The translations under genes and the position numbers were made by a program. A DNA stretch of 64,000 nucleotides, from positions 9,837,163-9,901,162 of the forward strand of contig NC_135719.1 in assembly GCF_964656455.1 (NCBI RefSeq), given 5' to 3'. This stretch comes from Halichoerus grypus. Taxonomy: Eukaryota; Chordata; Mammalia; Carnivora; Phocidae. Under the pieces are notes generated by a model, which was given only the letters and a program-made list of their open reading frames with translations, was not told the DNA's origin and ran no database searches. Of this stretch, positions 1-12,180 are shown piece after piece. The first letter of the stretch is position 1; every line of letters begins with the position of its first letter.

Positions 1-1154
1 TAATCATGAAAGCTCCTCCCATCTCAAACACGTCATAATTCCACGTACAAAAACACTGGTTGCCTTAGGTATATAAACAAACGATGCAAGGTGATTTTAT
101 GAGCTGGGGACTGAACACAGTGATGAAGGAAAGGATGAGAAGTTCTTCTCATTGGTAGAGGACGGAGCATTTCACTAACTGAAAGACTGAAGGAGAGGAA
201 GAAGGCAAAGACCTATCTTGGTAAAGCTTCTCTGTAGACTAATTCATCTGTTTCATCTCCCCGAAAATTTACTCCTGTAGACTACTTTACAGATGTGCCC
301 TCTTCTGTTTCTCCAAATTAACAGGCAATGACCTGTAGAAAAAGCTGTGCAGTTACCCAACAACTACAGCCACTCAACAGACCAACATGTTCCTACTCAC
401 ATCCAAATGGAAATGTTTATAAGCTTGAGAATCAGCTGGGAATGAACTCCCTACTCTCCCTTCTACACAAACACAGGCTAACATCCGCCAGCTGAAATCT
501 GCTGCTCAAAAAATTTAGTTGCTCTTACATAAGCAACAGGAACTTCTTAGAATATTTTTCCCCTAAATTCTACAAAAATCTGATGAAAATAATCAAGCTT
601 CAGACCCAATGCCCAAGTTTAAAAGAGAGTGAACAGGGCGTCTTTCACATTCAAAACTGCAGTGAAAGTGAATGGTAATGTTTCCGTCAGTACTAGATTA
701 AATTTCACAAACCGCAAGTACTAATAAAGGAATATACCATCTTACTGCTTCATGGCACATACTGAAAAATACATTGGCTTTTCATACAGGTAATTAGCAT
801 TCTTGAAGCCTGCTATTAAGCTGAACAGAAAATTAAAAAACAAAGCAGTTACAAAGCAAGTTGGACAGACCAAAGAGACATGTCCACGACCTCCCATTAT
901 AGACCCTGATGCTATCCCAGGTCAGAGCAAAGAACAAATGAAGAATGCAGCCACCCACAGAATACCTCCCCACCCAGTACCAGAGGGGGAAAAAAAAATA
1001 CCACAGAGCTGGGAATCTAAAAACTCAGTTATGGAATCTCCAAGGAGACACTCCTGCTTGGTTGATATTCAGATATGGGCTAATAGCCTCGGGCCTCCAG
1101 TTCTAACAAATACAACCATAAACCCCACTAAGGGTCAGCATTAGCTGCACTTAC
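1..1154. other. unassigned AT-rich non-coding stretch
   Basis: No repeat family, RNA gene or convincing exon was recognised here. The longest open frame (803-1144, plus strand) has no conserved motif, no splice context and biased low-complexity residues, so it was not accepted as a gene. The stretch is probably intronic or intergenic. Confidence 0.5.
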
Positions 1155-1202
1155 CAATCCCAAGGCAAGCTCTGCCTTTCAAGGGCTCTCATCAGAACAG
1201 AA
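1155..1202 (-). other. candidate 48-bp coding exon (unproven)
   Basis: On the minus strand a pyrimidine-rich acceptor (ttttccttgcttccag) and a consensus donor (gtaagtgc) enclose 48 bp. Only one frame is open, reading SVLMRALERQSLPWD with one base before and two after. It could be joined in phase to the candidate at 7098-7153, which ends with two spare bases. No protein family was recognised. Chance pairs of this quality are expected in tens of kilobases, so this is a pointer only. Confidence 0.2.
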
Positions 1203-1402
1203 CTGGAAGCAAGGAAAACATTTTTAAAATCTTACCAATCAAATCAACCTATTCCTTTCACTTTCAAAAATCTGAACTCTTAAGTTAGGTTTCCAGTTCC
1301 TCATTAGAAGAAATACACTATGGGAAGTTAAGTAGAAATGACAAAGGTTTGGAGAATACTGTCATCATATGCTCTGTAAATCCTATACTGCCTTCCTGAA
1401 TG

Positions 1403-1438
1403 CGGTGGGGGGGAGGGGGGGCAGAACGGGACGGGGGA
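1403..1438 (+). other. G-rich tract, potential G-quadruplex
   Basis: The tract has G-runs of 8, 7, 3 and 5 separated by loops of one to six bases. This meets the usual four-tract quadruplex pattern on the plus strand. It is isolated in otherwise AT-rich sequence. Confidence 0.5.
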
Positions 1439-2139
1439 CCAAATGGATTCAGAAACACAGAGGGGGAAAAGAAGGAAAATATGGACATCAAATCCAGTAG
1501 AATGGATAAGTAACGATGTGAAGACTAAAACAGAGCTCCACTATTTAAAAAGTCAACAAAAGTAAAGGCAACTACCCCATATTAAACTATTGCTCTTACA
1601 GATAAACAATTATAACTGAGTAAAATATAAAAAGCTACCCTTTGAAGGCACTGGAAGGAGACGGAAGCAGACAGCTGAAAGAAGGAAAAAATACTGGGTA
1701 AGAATCACTTTTACACTGCTTTTCAACTAAGGCCCAGATCACATGACACAGTAGACAGAAAGCTGCAGTCTTAAAATCTCTATCTAAGCTCTTCCCAAAT
1801 CCTTGGTAGACCCCTGAATTGTACATACACTGGGGAGAGTCCAAGATTTCCAGCAAAAAGCAAATCCATTAGGCTGAGAGAACTGAGCAGGGATCAAACT
1901 AAAGTGGGAGTTTGGGGCCAATCCAATTAGCTGCCTGCCAGAACAAAAGTTAGTATTTTTAAAAGATAAAAACCATGGTGGTCTCTAAAACACATCATCC
2001 ACAATGTACGGCATGTAATAAAAAATTACTAGATATGTGGAATCAGTTTTAACATCTTACTGGATCCCTTGATAAGTGAATTAGATAAAATCTTCAGCAC
2101 ATATGTGTGCAAAATAGTAATCAATTTACCTTTGAGAAG

Positions 2140-2605
2140 CCACAGACAATACCTACAAATCATATATCTGATAAGAAACTTATTTCCAGGGGCGCCTGGG
2201 TGGCTCAGTCATTAAGCGTCTGCCTTCGGCTCAGGTCATGGTCCCGGGGTCCTGGGATTGAGCCCCGCATCGGGCTCCCTGCTCGGCAGGAAGCCTGCTT
2301 CTCCCCTCTCCCACTCCCCCTGCTTGTGTTCCCTCTCTCACTATGTCTCTGTTAAATAAATAAATAAAACCTCTAAAAAAAAAAGAAACTTATGTCCAGA
2401 ATTTACAAGAAACTTTTCCAATAATAAGAGGACAGCCCAACTAAAAACAGATACTATATCTGTATAGACATTTCCCTAAAGAAGATATATGAATGGCTCA
2501 TAGGCACATGAAAAGATGCTCAACAGCATTAGTCATTGAGGAACAGACAAATTAAAAATACAATGAGATGCACATCTACCAGAATCACCCTACATCTATT
2601 AAAGA
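2140..2605 (+). mobile_element. L1 (L1M-type) fragment, split by a Can-SINE
   Basis: The sequence follows the mammalian L1 segment at the end of ORF2, with phrases such as catatatctgataag, agaagatatatgaatggc and gaaaagatgctcaacagc. It is diverged and has no open frame. A Can-SINE interrupts it at 2190-2382. The same L1 segment recurs at about 3790-4090 in the next fragment, so the two are separate insertions or a duplication. Confidence 0.75.
2190..2382 (+). mobile_element. Can-SINE (tRNA-Lys-derived), inserted in L1
   Basis: It has a typical head (ggcgcctgggtggctcag), a CT-rich body, an (AAAT)n segment and an A tail. It is flanked by a 17-bp target-site duplication with one mismatch: aagaaacttatttccag at 2173-2189 and aagaaacttatgtccag at 2383-2399. 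The short open frame crossing it is an artefact of the element. Confidence 0.95.
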
Positions 2606-4725
2606 ACTTGAATTCTTAGTTAAGTTTTACCACAAAGAAAACTGCAAGCCCAGAGAGCATCAAGGTAACATGTTCCAAACATTTAAGGAAAAAATGATAC
2701 CAATATCAAGAAGTGGGGGACGGGGGTAAGGGGATGTCCCATCTTTTTTTATGCAGCCAACATTACCCTGGTACTAAATCTAGACAAAGATATTAAAAGA
2801 AAAGCAGAAGCCCTCATGAACACAGACACAAAAGTCCTTAACAAAATGTTACCATTTCAAACCCAGAAACAAAAAAAAAGGACAATACACAATCACCACA
2901 TGGGGTTTATCCTAGGAATACAATGTTGGTTTAATTTTTGCAAATTAATGGACTTTACCACCATCAACAAAATAAGAAAAACTATACAAATATCTCATTA
3001 AGATGCAGGAAAAAAACATCTGACAAAACTCAACCCTGATCCTTTATGAACAGAAAGGATACTTCCTCAACCTGATAAAGGGAGTTTACAAAAAAACCTA
3101 CAGCTGAAATTATACAGAAATGAAAGTATGAATGCTTACCCGTCAGACAGGCAACAAGAATATCAGTTCTCACCAGGAATCTACAAAAGAACTACTAGAA
3201 ATAAGTGATTTTTAGCAAAATGGCAGGCTACAAGGTCAATAAACAAGAATCCATTATATTTCTAAATATTAAAACAAACAACTGGAAGTTGAAATTTCAA
3301 GCATTTATAACAGCACCAAAAACATGAAATATTTAAGAATAAATTTAACAAAATATATGTAAGGATAAATTTAAAAAAATATTACAACTGTAAACATGCT
3401 TTAAAAAAAACTGCATAAGACATTTAAAAATAGGAAGATACGTCCAGTTAATGGATTAGCTCGATATAGTTACATGTCAACTCTCTCCAAATTGAGCTAC
3501 AAATTTAATGCATTTTCAATAAAAACTGCAGTACACTTTCTTATGAAAATCAAGAAGCTGATTTGATAATGCACACAGAAGTGCAAATGACCTAAAATAG
3601 CCAAATGAATTTTGAAGAACAAAGTTGGAGGACTTACACTAGCTGACTTTACAACTATAAAGCTATAAAGCTACAGCACTCAAGACCCCGTAGTATTGGT
3701 GTAAGAACAGATAGAGGACACAAAAAAGCACAAACTAAAAAGAAAAAAGTGGATACACTGGACTTCAACAAAATAAGGAACTTCCTGCTCTTTAAGACAC
3801 CATCACAATGAAAAGGGGAAATTGGAGAGAAATTATTTGCAAAACATATTTGATAAAGGACATGTATTCTGAATGTATGAAGAACTCTTACAACTCAATA
3901 ATATGACAAATATCTCCAAAAAATGGCCAAAAAACATTTACTAGACCTTTCACCAAAGAAGACATATGCACAATATTAGTAGTCTTCAAGGAAATAAAAT
4001 TAAAACCTCCATGAGATAAGCACTATATACCCCCCCAGCATGACTTAAATTTACAAGACTGACAATACCAATATTTGATAAGTAAAGAGTGACTGGAACC
4101 CTCTCATATATTGCTGGTGGGAAGGGAAAAATGTATTTTTGAAAAACAGTTTGATCGTTTCTTAATCCTACTCTTGGGTATTTATTTACTCAAGAGAAAA
4201 GAAAATACATGTCTATATAAAGAGTTACATGCAAATATTTCTAGAAGCTTTACTCGTAAATAGCTAAAAGCTAGAAACCATTCAAATGTCTGTCCAACGA
4301 GTAGATAAACAATTTGTGGTATATCCATACAATGGAATACTTTTCAGCAAAAAAAAAAAAAAAAAGGAACTACTGATACATGTAACTATATTGATAGATT
4401 TCAAAAGCATTATGGAAATGCAGATATAAAAAACTTATGTTGTGTGATCTCACTCTTACCAAATTCTAGCAAAGTAAAACTGTAGTGACACAAAATAGAT
4501 CAGTGCTTTGCCTGGGCTCTGGAGTGGGGGTAAGGGGACTGACTGCAAGAGGCAAGAAAGAAACTTTCTGGAATGACAGAAAAGTTCTATCCCTTGTTTG
4601 TGGTGGTGGTTATATGATTGTATGCAGCTGACAGAACTAATTAATTGACCTGTACATTTTAAGTGGATGAATTTTACTATATGTAAATTGTACTCTAATA
4701 AAGCAAATTTCAAAACAATTTTTTT
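2606..4725 (+). mobile_element. L1 (L1M-type) ORF2 to 3' end, degraded
   Basis: The order of L1 landmarks is preserved: the reverse-transcriptase part of ORF2 near 2650-3350 (tttatcctaggaatacaatg, cttcctcaacctgataaagg), the C-terminal part near 3480-3700 (gaacaaagttggaggactta) and the 3' UTR near 4080-4725 (atacaatggaatacttttcagc, ending in ctaataaagca). Stops and indels throughout make it dead. The frame 2816-3001 is a remnant of ORF2. Confidence 0.8.
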
Positions 4726-5515
4726 CACTTTTTCTAACAACTCAATAGTCCTTTATAAAGTTGTGATATTCTACATCATTGTGTTGAACATCAATTATCT
4801 CGGTGCCATGGCTGGGCCAGGATAACAAAGTCTCAGCTTCTTCCACAATGTGTGTGGTAACAGGCCGGCAACAAGAGGCCAGCGAGAAGACAGGAAGCAT
4901 GGAAAGTGCATAAAACCAGGTAACTAAGCTACTGCCATACTTTTGCTAAATAGCACTGAAAAGTACATAGATAACAAGGATAAGAAAGTGTACATTTACA
5001 ATGACACGTAACCAACAGCAGCTACATGATGCTGCTGCTCACAGGAAAGAATAAAATTGAACATTCATGGAAGGTGTATCTCTGTCCCCACATCTTCACA
5101 GAGACATAAAATCACTGAAATCTCTTCACTGTCATTGCTTAAAGCTCCGGTCTTTTGTCTAACTGCAACCCAAGCCTAACTGGGTGCACACTGGATACTC
5201 AGAACAAAAGAAAAGTGATTAGGGCATATTAGAGTTATAGAACCAAAGGCAGGGATGGACAAGAGAAGCTATTCTGAAAAGGGAAAGGCCATTAAAAAAA
5301 AAAAAAAAAAAAAACAGGAATCTGTAAGCTACGTAGGTAAGAATTTCAAAAAATCTGTACAAGCCACTTCATCTCTCTAGGCCCCAAGTTATTCCTCTAT
5401 AATCCCCATACTAATACTTTAGGATTCTCTGTTCGGGGTCCAAAGTGTCCTGGCCAAAGTCTATAAGCATACTTATTAGAACAGACCGGCCGTGTTATTT
5501 AACACATGCTGTTTA

Positions 5516-5644
5516 GGGGTGCCTGGCTGGCTCAGTCAGAAGAGCATCTGACTCTGATCTCAGGGCTGTGAGTTCAAGCCCCACGTTGGGTATAGGGATT
5601 ACAATAAATAAATAAATAAATAAACAAACTTAAAAAAAACACAC
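5516..5644 (+). mobile_element. Can-SINE, short tRNA-like subtype
   Basis: It has a head of the type ggtgcctggctggctcag and lacks the CT-rich body of the longer copies. It ends in (AAAT)n and a CA-containing tail. A perfect 14-bp duplication, acacatgctgttta, lies at 5502-5515 and 5645-5658. Confidence 0.9.
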
Positions 5645-6491
5645 ACACATGCTGTTTAATAGTCATGGTGTCCTTGGGTTGGAGGAAAAAGAGGTTAGTA
5701 GTTAAGTCCACATCTTAACAATAGTGGGTTCACCAGAAATGACCTGCAAGTGATAATGCAGAATTGCATCATATCAATCACTGAAATAATGGCAGCCATG
5801 TCATTCCCATTTCCAGGCAGCTATTCTAGAAACAAGCTTAGGGATAAATGCTAAACTTTACACCTAACACAGTACTTGTCTATACTGGACTATCTGTTAC
5901 AATTCAGAGCAACCTGGAGAAGAGATACCTTGACTACCGTAACACCCAGTAGTGATGCACACTGTATACAGCAACAACAGACAGAACTAGATCTACCTAC
6001 TCCAGAAGGCACGGATAAATGCAATTTCTTACGATCAGAGGCACTTTCGGGCCACATAGGACACATACAAAGGTCTACGGTCTATCATGATAAATCCTCT
6101 TAAATGTTTGTGCATCTAACAAGGGCCGGCAACTACACTCTTGGGACACAGCAATTCATCAATGGGTAGTCATAGCCCTGAAAGAGCTCTCAATCTGTTA
6201 GAGAGAGATGGTATGTAAGCACCTAATTACAAGGTATTGACAATAATGCTACAGGTATTTACCAAGTTTAAAGTGTGGAATATGGGCACACTGACCTAAA
6301 AACACTAGTAAAGACTAAACTCTTCCCCAAATATTAATGTAATACAGAATTCTACAAATCCAGTTCATGTCCTAAGCCCTTTATATTAGCTCTGCTTTGC
6401 TTAGGTCTCTTCATAAGATAAAGAACAAAACATTTCAAAGTGCAACTCATCAGAGAACCCCAATCTTCTTTAAAATATCAGAGCTGTGTTG

Positions 6492-6701
6492 GCACACCTG
6501 GGTGGCTCAGTCGGTTAAGCGTCCGACTCTTGATTTCGGCTCAGACCATAATCTCAGGGCCGTGGGATTGAGCCCCGCATCCGGCTCAGTGCTCGGCACA
6601 GAGTCTGCTTGTCCCTCTCCCTCTGTTCCTCCCCACACTGGCTCACGCACTCACGCTCTCCCTCATAAATAAAGAATCCTCAAAAAAAAAAAAAAAAAAA
6701 A
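6492..6701 (+). mobile_element. Can-SINE
   Basis: This is a full-length element with a tRNA-like head and a poly-A tail of about 20 bases. A perfect 15-bp target-site duplication, atcagagctgtgttg, lies at 6477-6491 and 6702-6716. Confidence 0.95.
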
Positions 6702-7097
6702 ATCAGAGCTGTGTTGTTAAAATGCTAGTGTGACTACTCTTCCTAGCTACAAATCACAATCAGTTTTACCAGAAGGTTAATTTTATTTCACAATCCTTTT
6801 CCAAAGATTACCTCTCATCTGCTCCTGGAAATTAAAATAGTCCAAACTTATAGGACAATTACTAAATCCACAAAAACTGTCATAATACAGTGTTATTTTC
6901 AAATGTCAATATACTTCTAGAAGGGCTGGGATTTTCACCAGTTTTGAAGGGGCATCAGCCACAGAGTATGTTCAGGCTAACTTAAACACGTAATCCAAAC
7001 TGCGAGCCCAACTAGACAAACCAGAAAGCAAAGACAAGATTCCCAATTTCACTTCCTTGCAGCCTAAGTAGGTTTCCATGAAGATCTCAAAACTTAC

Positions 7098-7153
7098 TTT
7101 ACCCTGAAAAATGCAGGAAAGCTTTTCCACATGGTCTCATAATATTCACTCAG
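7098..7153 (-). other. candidate 56-bp coding exon (unproven)
   Basis: The minus strand shows an acceptor (cttgagctcaatctcag) and a consensus donor (gtaagtt). One frame is open, reading LSEYYETMWKSFPAFFRV plus two spare bases. This phase fits the candidate at 1155-1202. An alternative donor gtaaag lies 5 bases upstream. The product is not recognised. Confidence 0.2.
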
Positions 7154-7539
7154 CTGAGATTGAGCTCAAGAATGACCCACCTGCACAATATTTTGAGAGC
7201 AAATAATAAACAGACTCTCAATCTGGGTACAAAGCAAGCTAGTCTGGGCTGTTCCTACACCATCGAAGCCAGAAATTATAAGATTTTTGTTGTTCTTCTT
7301 CTTTTATATTATTCTGAAACAAAAATACAGGAAAAAAGCAACAGGTAAATTTTAGTCCCTGAAGTATAACAATCAGGCCTCAATCCCGCCTTAGTCAACA
7401 CTGAAGGCAGTAACTCAAGTAAAGACAGAGAAAGCATCCTGACCAAACCTGCTCAATGTACTAATGGATAAAAGGCTGAATCACAGAACCCAAATCCAAA
7501 AAGATTATGGGCTGGAACATCGGGCCCTGAAACTGTTCA

Positions 7540-7860
7540 CCTGTTCGTTTACTCTTTCACACATTCACCAGTTTAGTATGCAGGTGCTGCCGATGGAAAA
7601 ATAAAAACACAGTCCTTGCTCTCGAAGTATATGCATTCCAGGGGAGACACATATGAAAACAATAAGTGGAAGGACTTACCTGGTTATCCAGGTAGGAGAA
7701 GACACGAGGGAGTGTGGGGAAGAAAGAGGTCAGGAAAGACAGAAGAGGTGCCTCCTAGCTAAATCTTAGAAGCTGAATACAACAGGGATGAGAGGAGTTG
7801 TTCCAGAGTTAAAACTGTGTACACACTCATACAGAGGCACAAAGAGTCAGCTGTTTCAGG
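7540..7860 (-). mobile_element. L2 LINE relic
   Basis: It resembles the reverse complement of the L2 3' region, with phrases like acacagtccttgctctcg and ccaggggagacacatatg. It is strongly diverged. A tail piece with the motif cacctactatgcacca follows near 7980-8010. Confidence 0.55.
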
Positions 7861-8201
7861 GTCTAATAACCGGTAGTTCAACAGAGCTAGAGCACAGATT
7901 GTGTGGGGATGATACTAAAAAGAAAGAAACTCAGGGATTAAGCAAGTTCAGGGATAAAAAGCACAATCACTCAAACATCTATTAAGCACCTACTATGCAC
8001 CAAGTACAGAAAATATGCAAGGTATGCATTTAGAATCAACTACATCACATAAAGGTAGGAAAGAGGTGGTAGAGCAGAATCACTTGTAAAATGCACTAAA
8101 GGGTTGGTTGACACAAAACAGAAATCAATAGTCGACAGCATAAAATGGCTGCCCAAACCACTGGTATGCATTAATAAATGTATAATTAACGCAGTTGTAT
8201 A

Positions 8202-8220
8202 TGTGTGTGTGTGTGTGTGT
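8202..8220 (+). repeat. (TG)n microsatellite
   Basis: This is an uninterrupted TG run of about 9.5 units, a likely length polymorphism. Confidence 0.9.
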
Positions 8221-8413
8221 AGTTCAGTACAGTAATAGATATTTTCTGTCCAAGCAAAGAAGCTGGCAGGTGATTCCAAACCACTATTTATTCAACAGTC
8301 CAGGAATATAATGGTCCATTCTGGGAACCCCACCAAGATAGACACAGACAAAAAAGGTTGGGAACAGAGTAAAGGGGGGTGGTAAGAGAAATGAAAACCA
8401 TGCTGTGGTGGTT

Positions 8414-8510
8414 GTTTTTTTTTAAGTCAACTCTATGCTCAATGTGGGGCTTGAACTCATGACCCCAAGATCAAGTGTCACCCAGTCTACTGAGCCAGCC
8501 ACGAGCCCCA
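8414..8510 (-). mobile_element. Can-SINE, short tRNA-like subtype
   Basis: In reverse complement it reads from a tRNA-like head (gagccagcc, ccccaagatcaag) to an oligo-A tail, seen here as T9. It has no CT-rich body. The target-site duplication is unclear, so it is an older copy. Confidence 0.8.
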
Positions 8511-9090
8511 GGAAAACTATGTTTTAAAAAGTAACAATTGATGAAACTAGAAAGGTTTACCCGGGAGAAAAGGGTCCAAGGATCTTTAAAGGATCTTTAA
8601 GTTTTTCTTAATGCCAAGATTCTACAACTTGCCAACTGAGTATAAATTTTAAAAACTTTTTATGGTGTTTCAAAAGTTTATTCAAGTCATCACTGTCACC
8701 AATAAAATGTACTGTGTGTCTCTTATGAGTAAGGTGCATTGCTACAAAATAAGACGAGGAAGATGGACAGGAGGCAGAAAGTACTAAAGTGCAAATATTT
8801 TGCTTTTAGAGGCCTCTGGTCTGCTACAGTACAGATGACAGATCTATACACAGACACAGAACAAGGTTAAAAATAAATGCCTAGAGATCAATAAATACTG
8901 TTCAGTTTAAGAAAACGATGGATGAATAAGAAGCTACCAGTTTTAAACTCCCTCTGTGAAACTAATTCCCTAAAACAGAATTACACAAAGATGTATAAAA
9001 TGGGAAATGACCTAGAGTAATTAGCTATGATGAAACCCAAAGGAAATCAAAGGAATACATATTCATGTGGAAAGCTTATTATTAGATACA

Positions 9091-9236
9091 GATTCTTTTA
9101 AGCTTCAAAAACTCCTGAGAAATAGGTATTATCCCTATTCTACAGGAAAATGAACATCAGGGTTCAAAGACTTGTCTAAAGACACCGGGCTCAGAAGTGG
9201 CAGACTTTGGAATCAGCAGGACTCCAAAGCTCTTTG
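9091..9236 (-). mobile_element. MIR relic
   Basis: It matches the reverse complement of the MIR core: aataggtattatccctattc, then a gaaaatgaac segment and gacttgtctaaagacac. It is diverged but ordered. Confidence 0.7.
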
Positions 9237-10129
9237 TTAATCCAAGACGATACCACCTCCCAAAACCTGTAACTAGATTTCTAACACCTACAAAGGACAC
9301 ACAGGCAAGGGAGACATGTGAATATTTATAAACAGGGGAGTCACTGGTCTGATAAAACCTAACAGGCAGAGGCACCGACTTTAACTCTCTGGTTGCTGGG
9401 TCACAAGGGCCGTGTTAGAAGGGAAGGGACTGTCCTAGGCAAGTCCAAGGGCAGCCAGAGCAAACGGGAACAGGGGCTTGGGGCAGGATGTCAAACTCTG
9501 AACAGTCAGGATGGCCTTGCCAGTGCATACTAGCTGGGTGTGCAAGCATGCACTTCTAGAAAGGTTAAGGTCAGAACCACAGGAATTTGGCTTCCACATT
9601 TCAACCAAGGCTTAACGACAACTCATTACCAAGTGACTCCCAGCTCTGCCACCAGCATCATCATCTAGCAGAGAAAAGACCCAACAAAAGCCTCCCCAGA
9701 GGTAGCTCTCTGCCAAAGCTGACTCTGATACCAAGAGAACTCACTGCCTTTGATGTAGCCAGTCCAGCTGAAATGCACCAGTCTCCTTTCTGCCCGCTCT
9801 CAGAAACAAGAAGAGGGTAGCAGGAAAGGAAAGAAGAAAGAGGGAAAAGCAGGGCGCACAAAAAGACCCAGTGTTCACTGCAGACCTCCGAAGGAAACCA
9901 GCCCTGGCACAGTTCAAAAAACCCACCATATTCTACCATTCTGCACAATTTAGTCTTGGCTGCAACTTAATCTACTGATGGCCTAACAGGGTGGATTTGT
10001 AAGACCCAGAAAGGACCACGCCAGTATGGATTGAAATCAGTCAGGCTTTTAAGACCAGACATTTGGGGGGGGGGGGGGTAGAGCAATCAAGCCACGGTTC
10101 TTCCTAGGCTCTATGCCCCCCATCCTTTT

Positions 10130-10960
10130 TTACCGCCTTCTTCTTATAAACAATGTCAAACACTAATAAGTTTTACTTAATTCTCTCATTGCATTTGGGA
10201 AATGTGTATCCTTGTTCCTTCAAGTAATTTTTTCTATCCCATTCTCCCTGTCTTCTCTTTCTGGAACTTCAATTACATGCAGAGTATAGACATTTCTTAA
10301 AGTGCCCCCAGGTCTCTGACGTTCTGTTCATTTTTGTTTCAATCTCTTCTCTCTGTTCTTCTGATTAGATCATTCTTATTGATCTAAAAGTTCAGTGATT
10401 CTTTACTGTTATCTCTGTTCTGTTAAACTTATCCTGGAAAATTTTTATTTCAGGTATTTTTTCTTTTTTTGCAGTTTCTGTTTCTGCACTGATTTTGTAA
10501 CATTTCATTACAAGTAAGTCTTCCTGTACATAACTGAGAATAGTAATAATAGCTACTTTTAAATCTTTACCCACTAAATCCAACATCTGAGTCATCTTTG
10601 AATCAATCTCCATTGATTATATTTCTCTTGAGAATGGGTCACGCTTTCCCGTTTCTTCCTACTTTAAGGTTTGTTTATTTATTTACTTGAGAGAGAGAGC
10701 GCACACAGGTGCAGAGGGAAAGGGAGAAGGGACAGAGTCTTAAGCAGACTCCATGCTGAGTGTGAACCCCCACACGGGGCTCGATCTCACGACCTTGAGG
10801 GCCATGACATGAGCTGAAACCAAGAGTCAGACACTTAGCCAACTGCACTACCCAGGTGCCTGCTTCTGCATATTTTGAGGAATTTTAGATTGTACCCTGG
10901 ATATTGTGGCAACACTGGATTGTTCTATCCTCCAAAAAACCTTGATTTTGTTTGTTTGTT
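10130..10960. mobile_element. old interspersed repeat, L1-like, split by a Can-SINE
   Basis: T-rich text such as tctggaacttcaattacatg and ttgattatatttctcttgag resembles a common ancient mammalian repeat that is probably L1-derived. The family assignment rests on general resemblance only. A Can-SINE interrupts it at about 10665-10860. Confidence 0.35.
10665..10860 (-). mobile_element. Can-SINE
   Basis: It is a reverse-complement Can-SINE with a degraded T/A-rich tail (tttatttatttacttgag), a purine-rich body and a head ending in acccaggtgcc. It is more diverged than most copies here, and no clear target-site duplication was found. Confidence 0.85.
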
Positions 10961-11789
10961 TGTTTTAGCGGGCAGTTAGCTGAACTAAGATGTCCAACTT
11001 CTGCCTCTTAGATGGCAGCTCCAATCTGCATTCAGTTGAAGCCTTAGCTTGGCTGCCCCATTCATGTAGAGATCACCCAAATATTCAATGATTATTCCTG
11101 GAAGGTGAGAATATGGCTAATTTTTATTTTTCTACTTCATATTCTAAAATTTCCTTAATGAGCTGTGTTCTACATATTTCCGAATTCCCATCATAAGCAT
11201 ATTCCAAAAAAAAAAAAAAAAAAAACCAGAATAAAGGAGATACTTTCAAAGAATACTTAAAAGTTAGTTTGTTTTTTTTTTCACCGCAGCTTAAGGCAGA
11301 TGCTTCATCCCCTGATGGGACCTGCTTCTATTCAGCCAACATTCAAACTCTTTTCATGATACTCTGGCTTAGGAACGTCAAAAAAGAAATTCACTACACT
11401 TTACCAATGCAGTCACAGCTCAGCATCACCCTCCAATAAGGGTTGGAGCTCTCTATGTGAAGACAGATACAATAAGTGGAAGAACCTAAAATAAAGGCAA
11501 ATCCGTTTGTTTGTCACCAGGCAACAGATGTCTACAAAGGAAAAGGACTAAGGAAGCAGGTGTGCCCACAGGCAGTGACTTACAGACCACTGCAAGGAGC
11601 CAGGCGCTACAACTAGACAGCACAGAGCTGACACACGCAGTCTCTACCTACTTCTACCACGGCTCCAATGCTGCACACTGATGAGCAGATTCAACCTCGG
11701 GCTTCCCAAAAGAACAGGAGATCCTCTCTTCAAAAAAAATAAATAAAAAACCTTCAATGGGTCCCCTAACCCTTATTTTTAAAAAAGCC

Positions 11790-11885
11790 TTGCAAAGCCA
11801 AGAATAGGTTTCCTTCAATTTCATATCCTCCAAAGCACCTGACATGGTCCCACACCACAGCAGGCCCTCAACAGGGGTGAGAACA
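11790..11885 (+). mobile_element. L2 3' end relic
   Basis: The phrase aaagcacctgacatggtcc followed by caggccctcaac matches the usual end of L2. The piece is short and diverged. Confidence 0.45.
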
Positions 11886-12004
11886 AGCATTCACTTTCGA
11901 GGTCAACTGGACTGAGGTTAGAACTTTGGTATGCCTCTTACTTTCTTATTTTAGAGGAGTTACTTCTAAGGACTGACAAAAAATGCAGATATAGAATAGA
12001 CTCC

Positions 12005-12180
12005 TTCCATGAGGTCTGGAGCAATTCACTTAACCTCTCTGAGCTTCAGGTCCCTGGTCAGTAAAAAAGGGATCGTACCTTTCTTACAACACTGTTGGGA
12101 GGATTAAGCAAGAAAACGTAAGTAGAATGCTTAGCTACACTCAGGCCTGGCGCACCAGAGATAATAAATTATTGCCATTA
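12005..12180 (+). mobile_element. MIR relic
   Basis: The ordered MIR core is visible: gcaattcacttaacctctct, gagcttcagg, gttgggaggattaagc, then aggcctggcgcacc. This explains the splice-like site in aaaacgtaagtag. Confidence 0.75.

Noticed and set aside
1600..1650. 51-bp minus-strand exon with a strong acceptor
   Set aside because: Its only open frame is out of phase with the candidate 450 bp downstream, and the donor (gtaagagc) could equally be chance.
7672..7690. Perfect donor look-alike on the minus strand
   Set aside because: It lies in an L2 relic and no acceptor gives a sensible exon.
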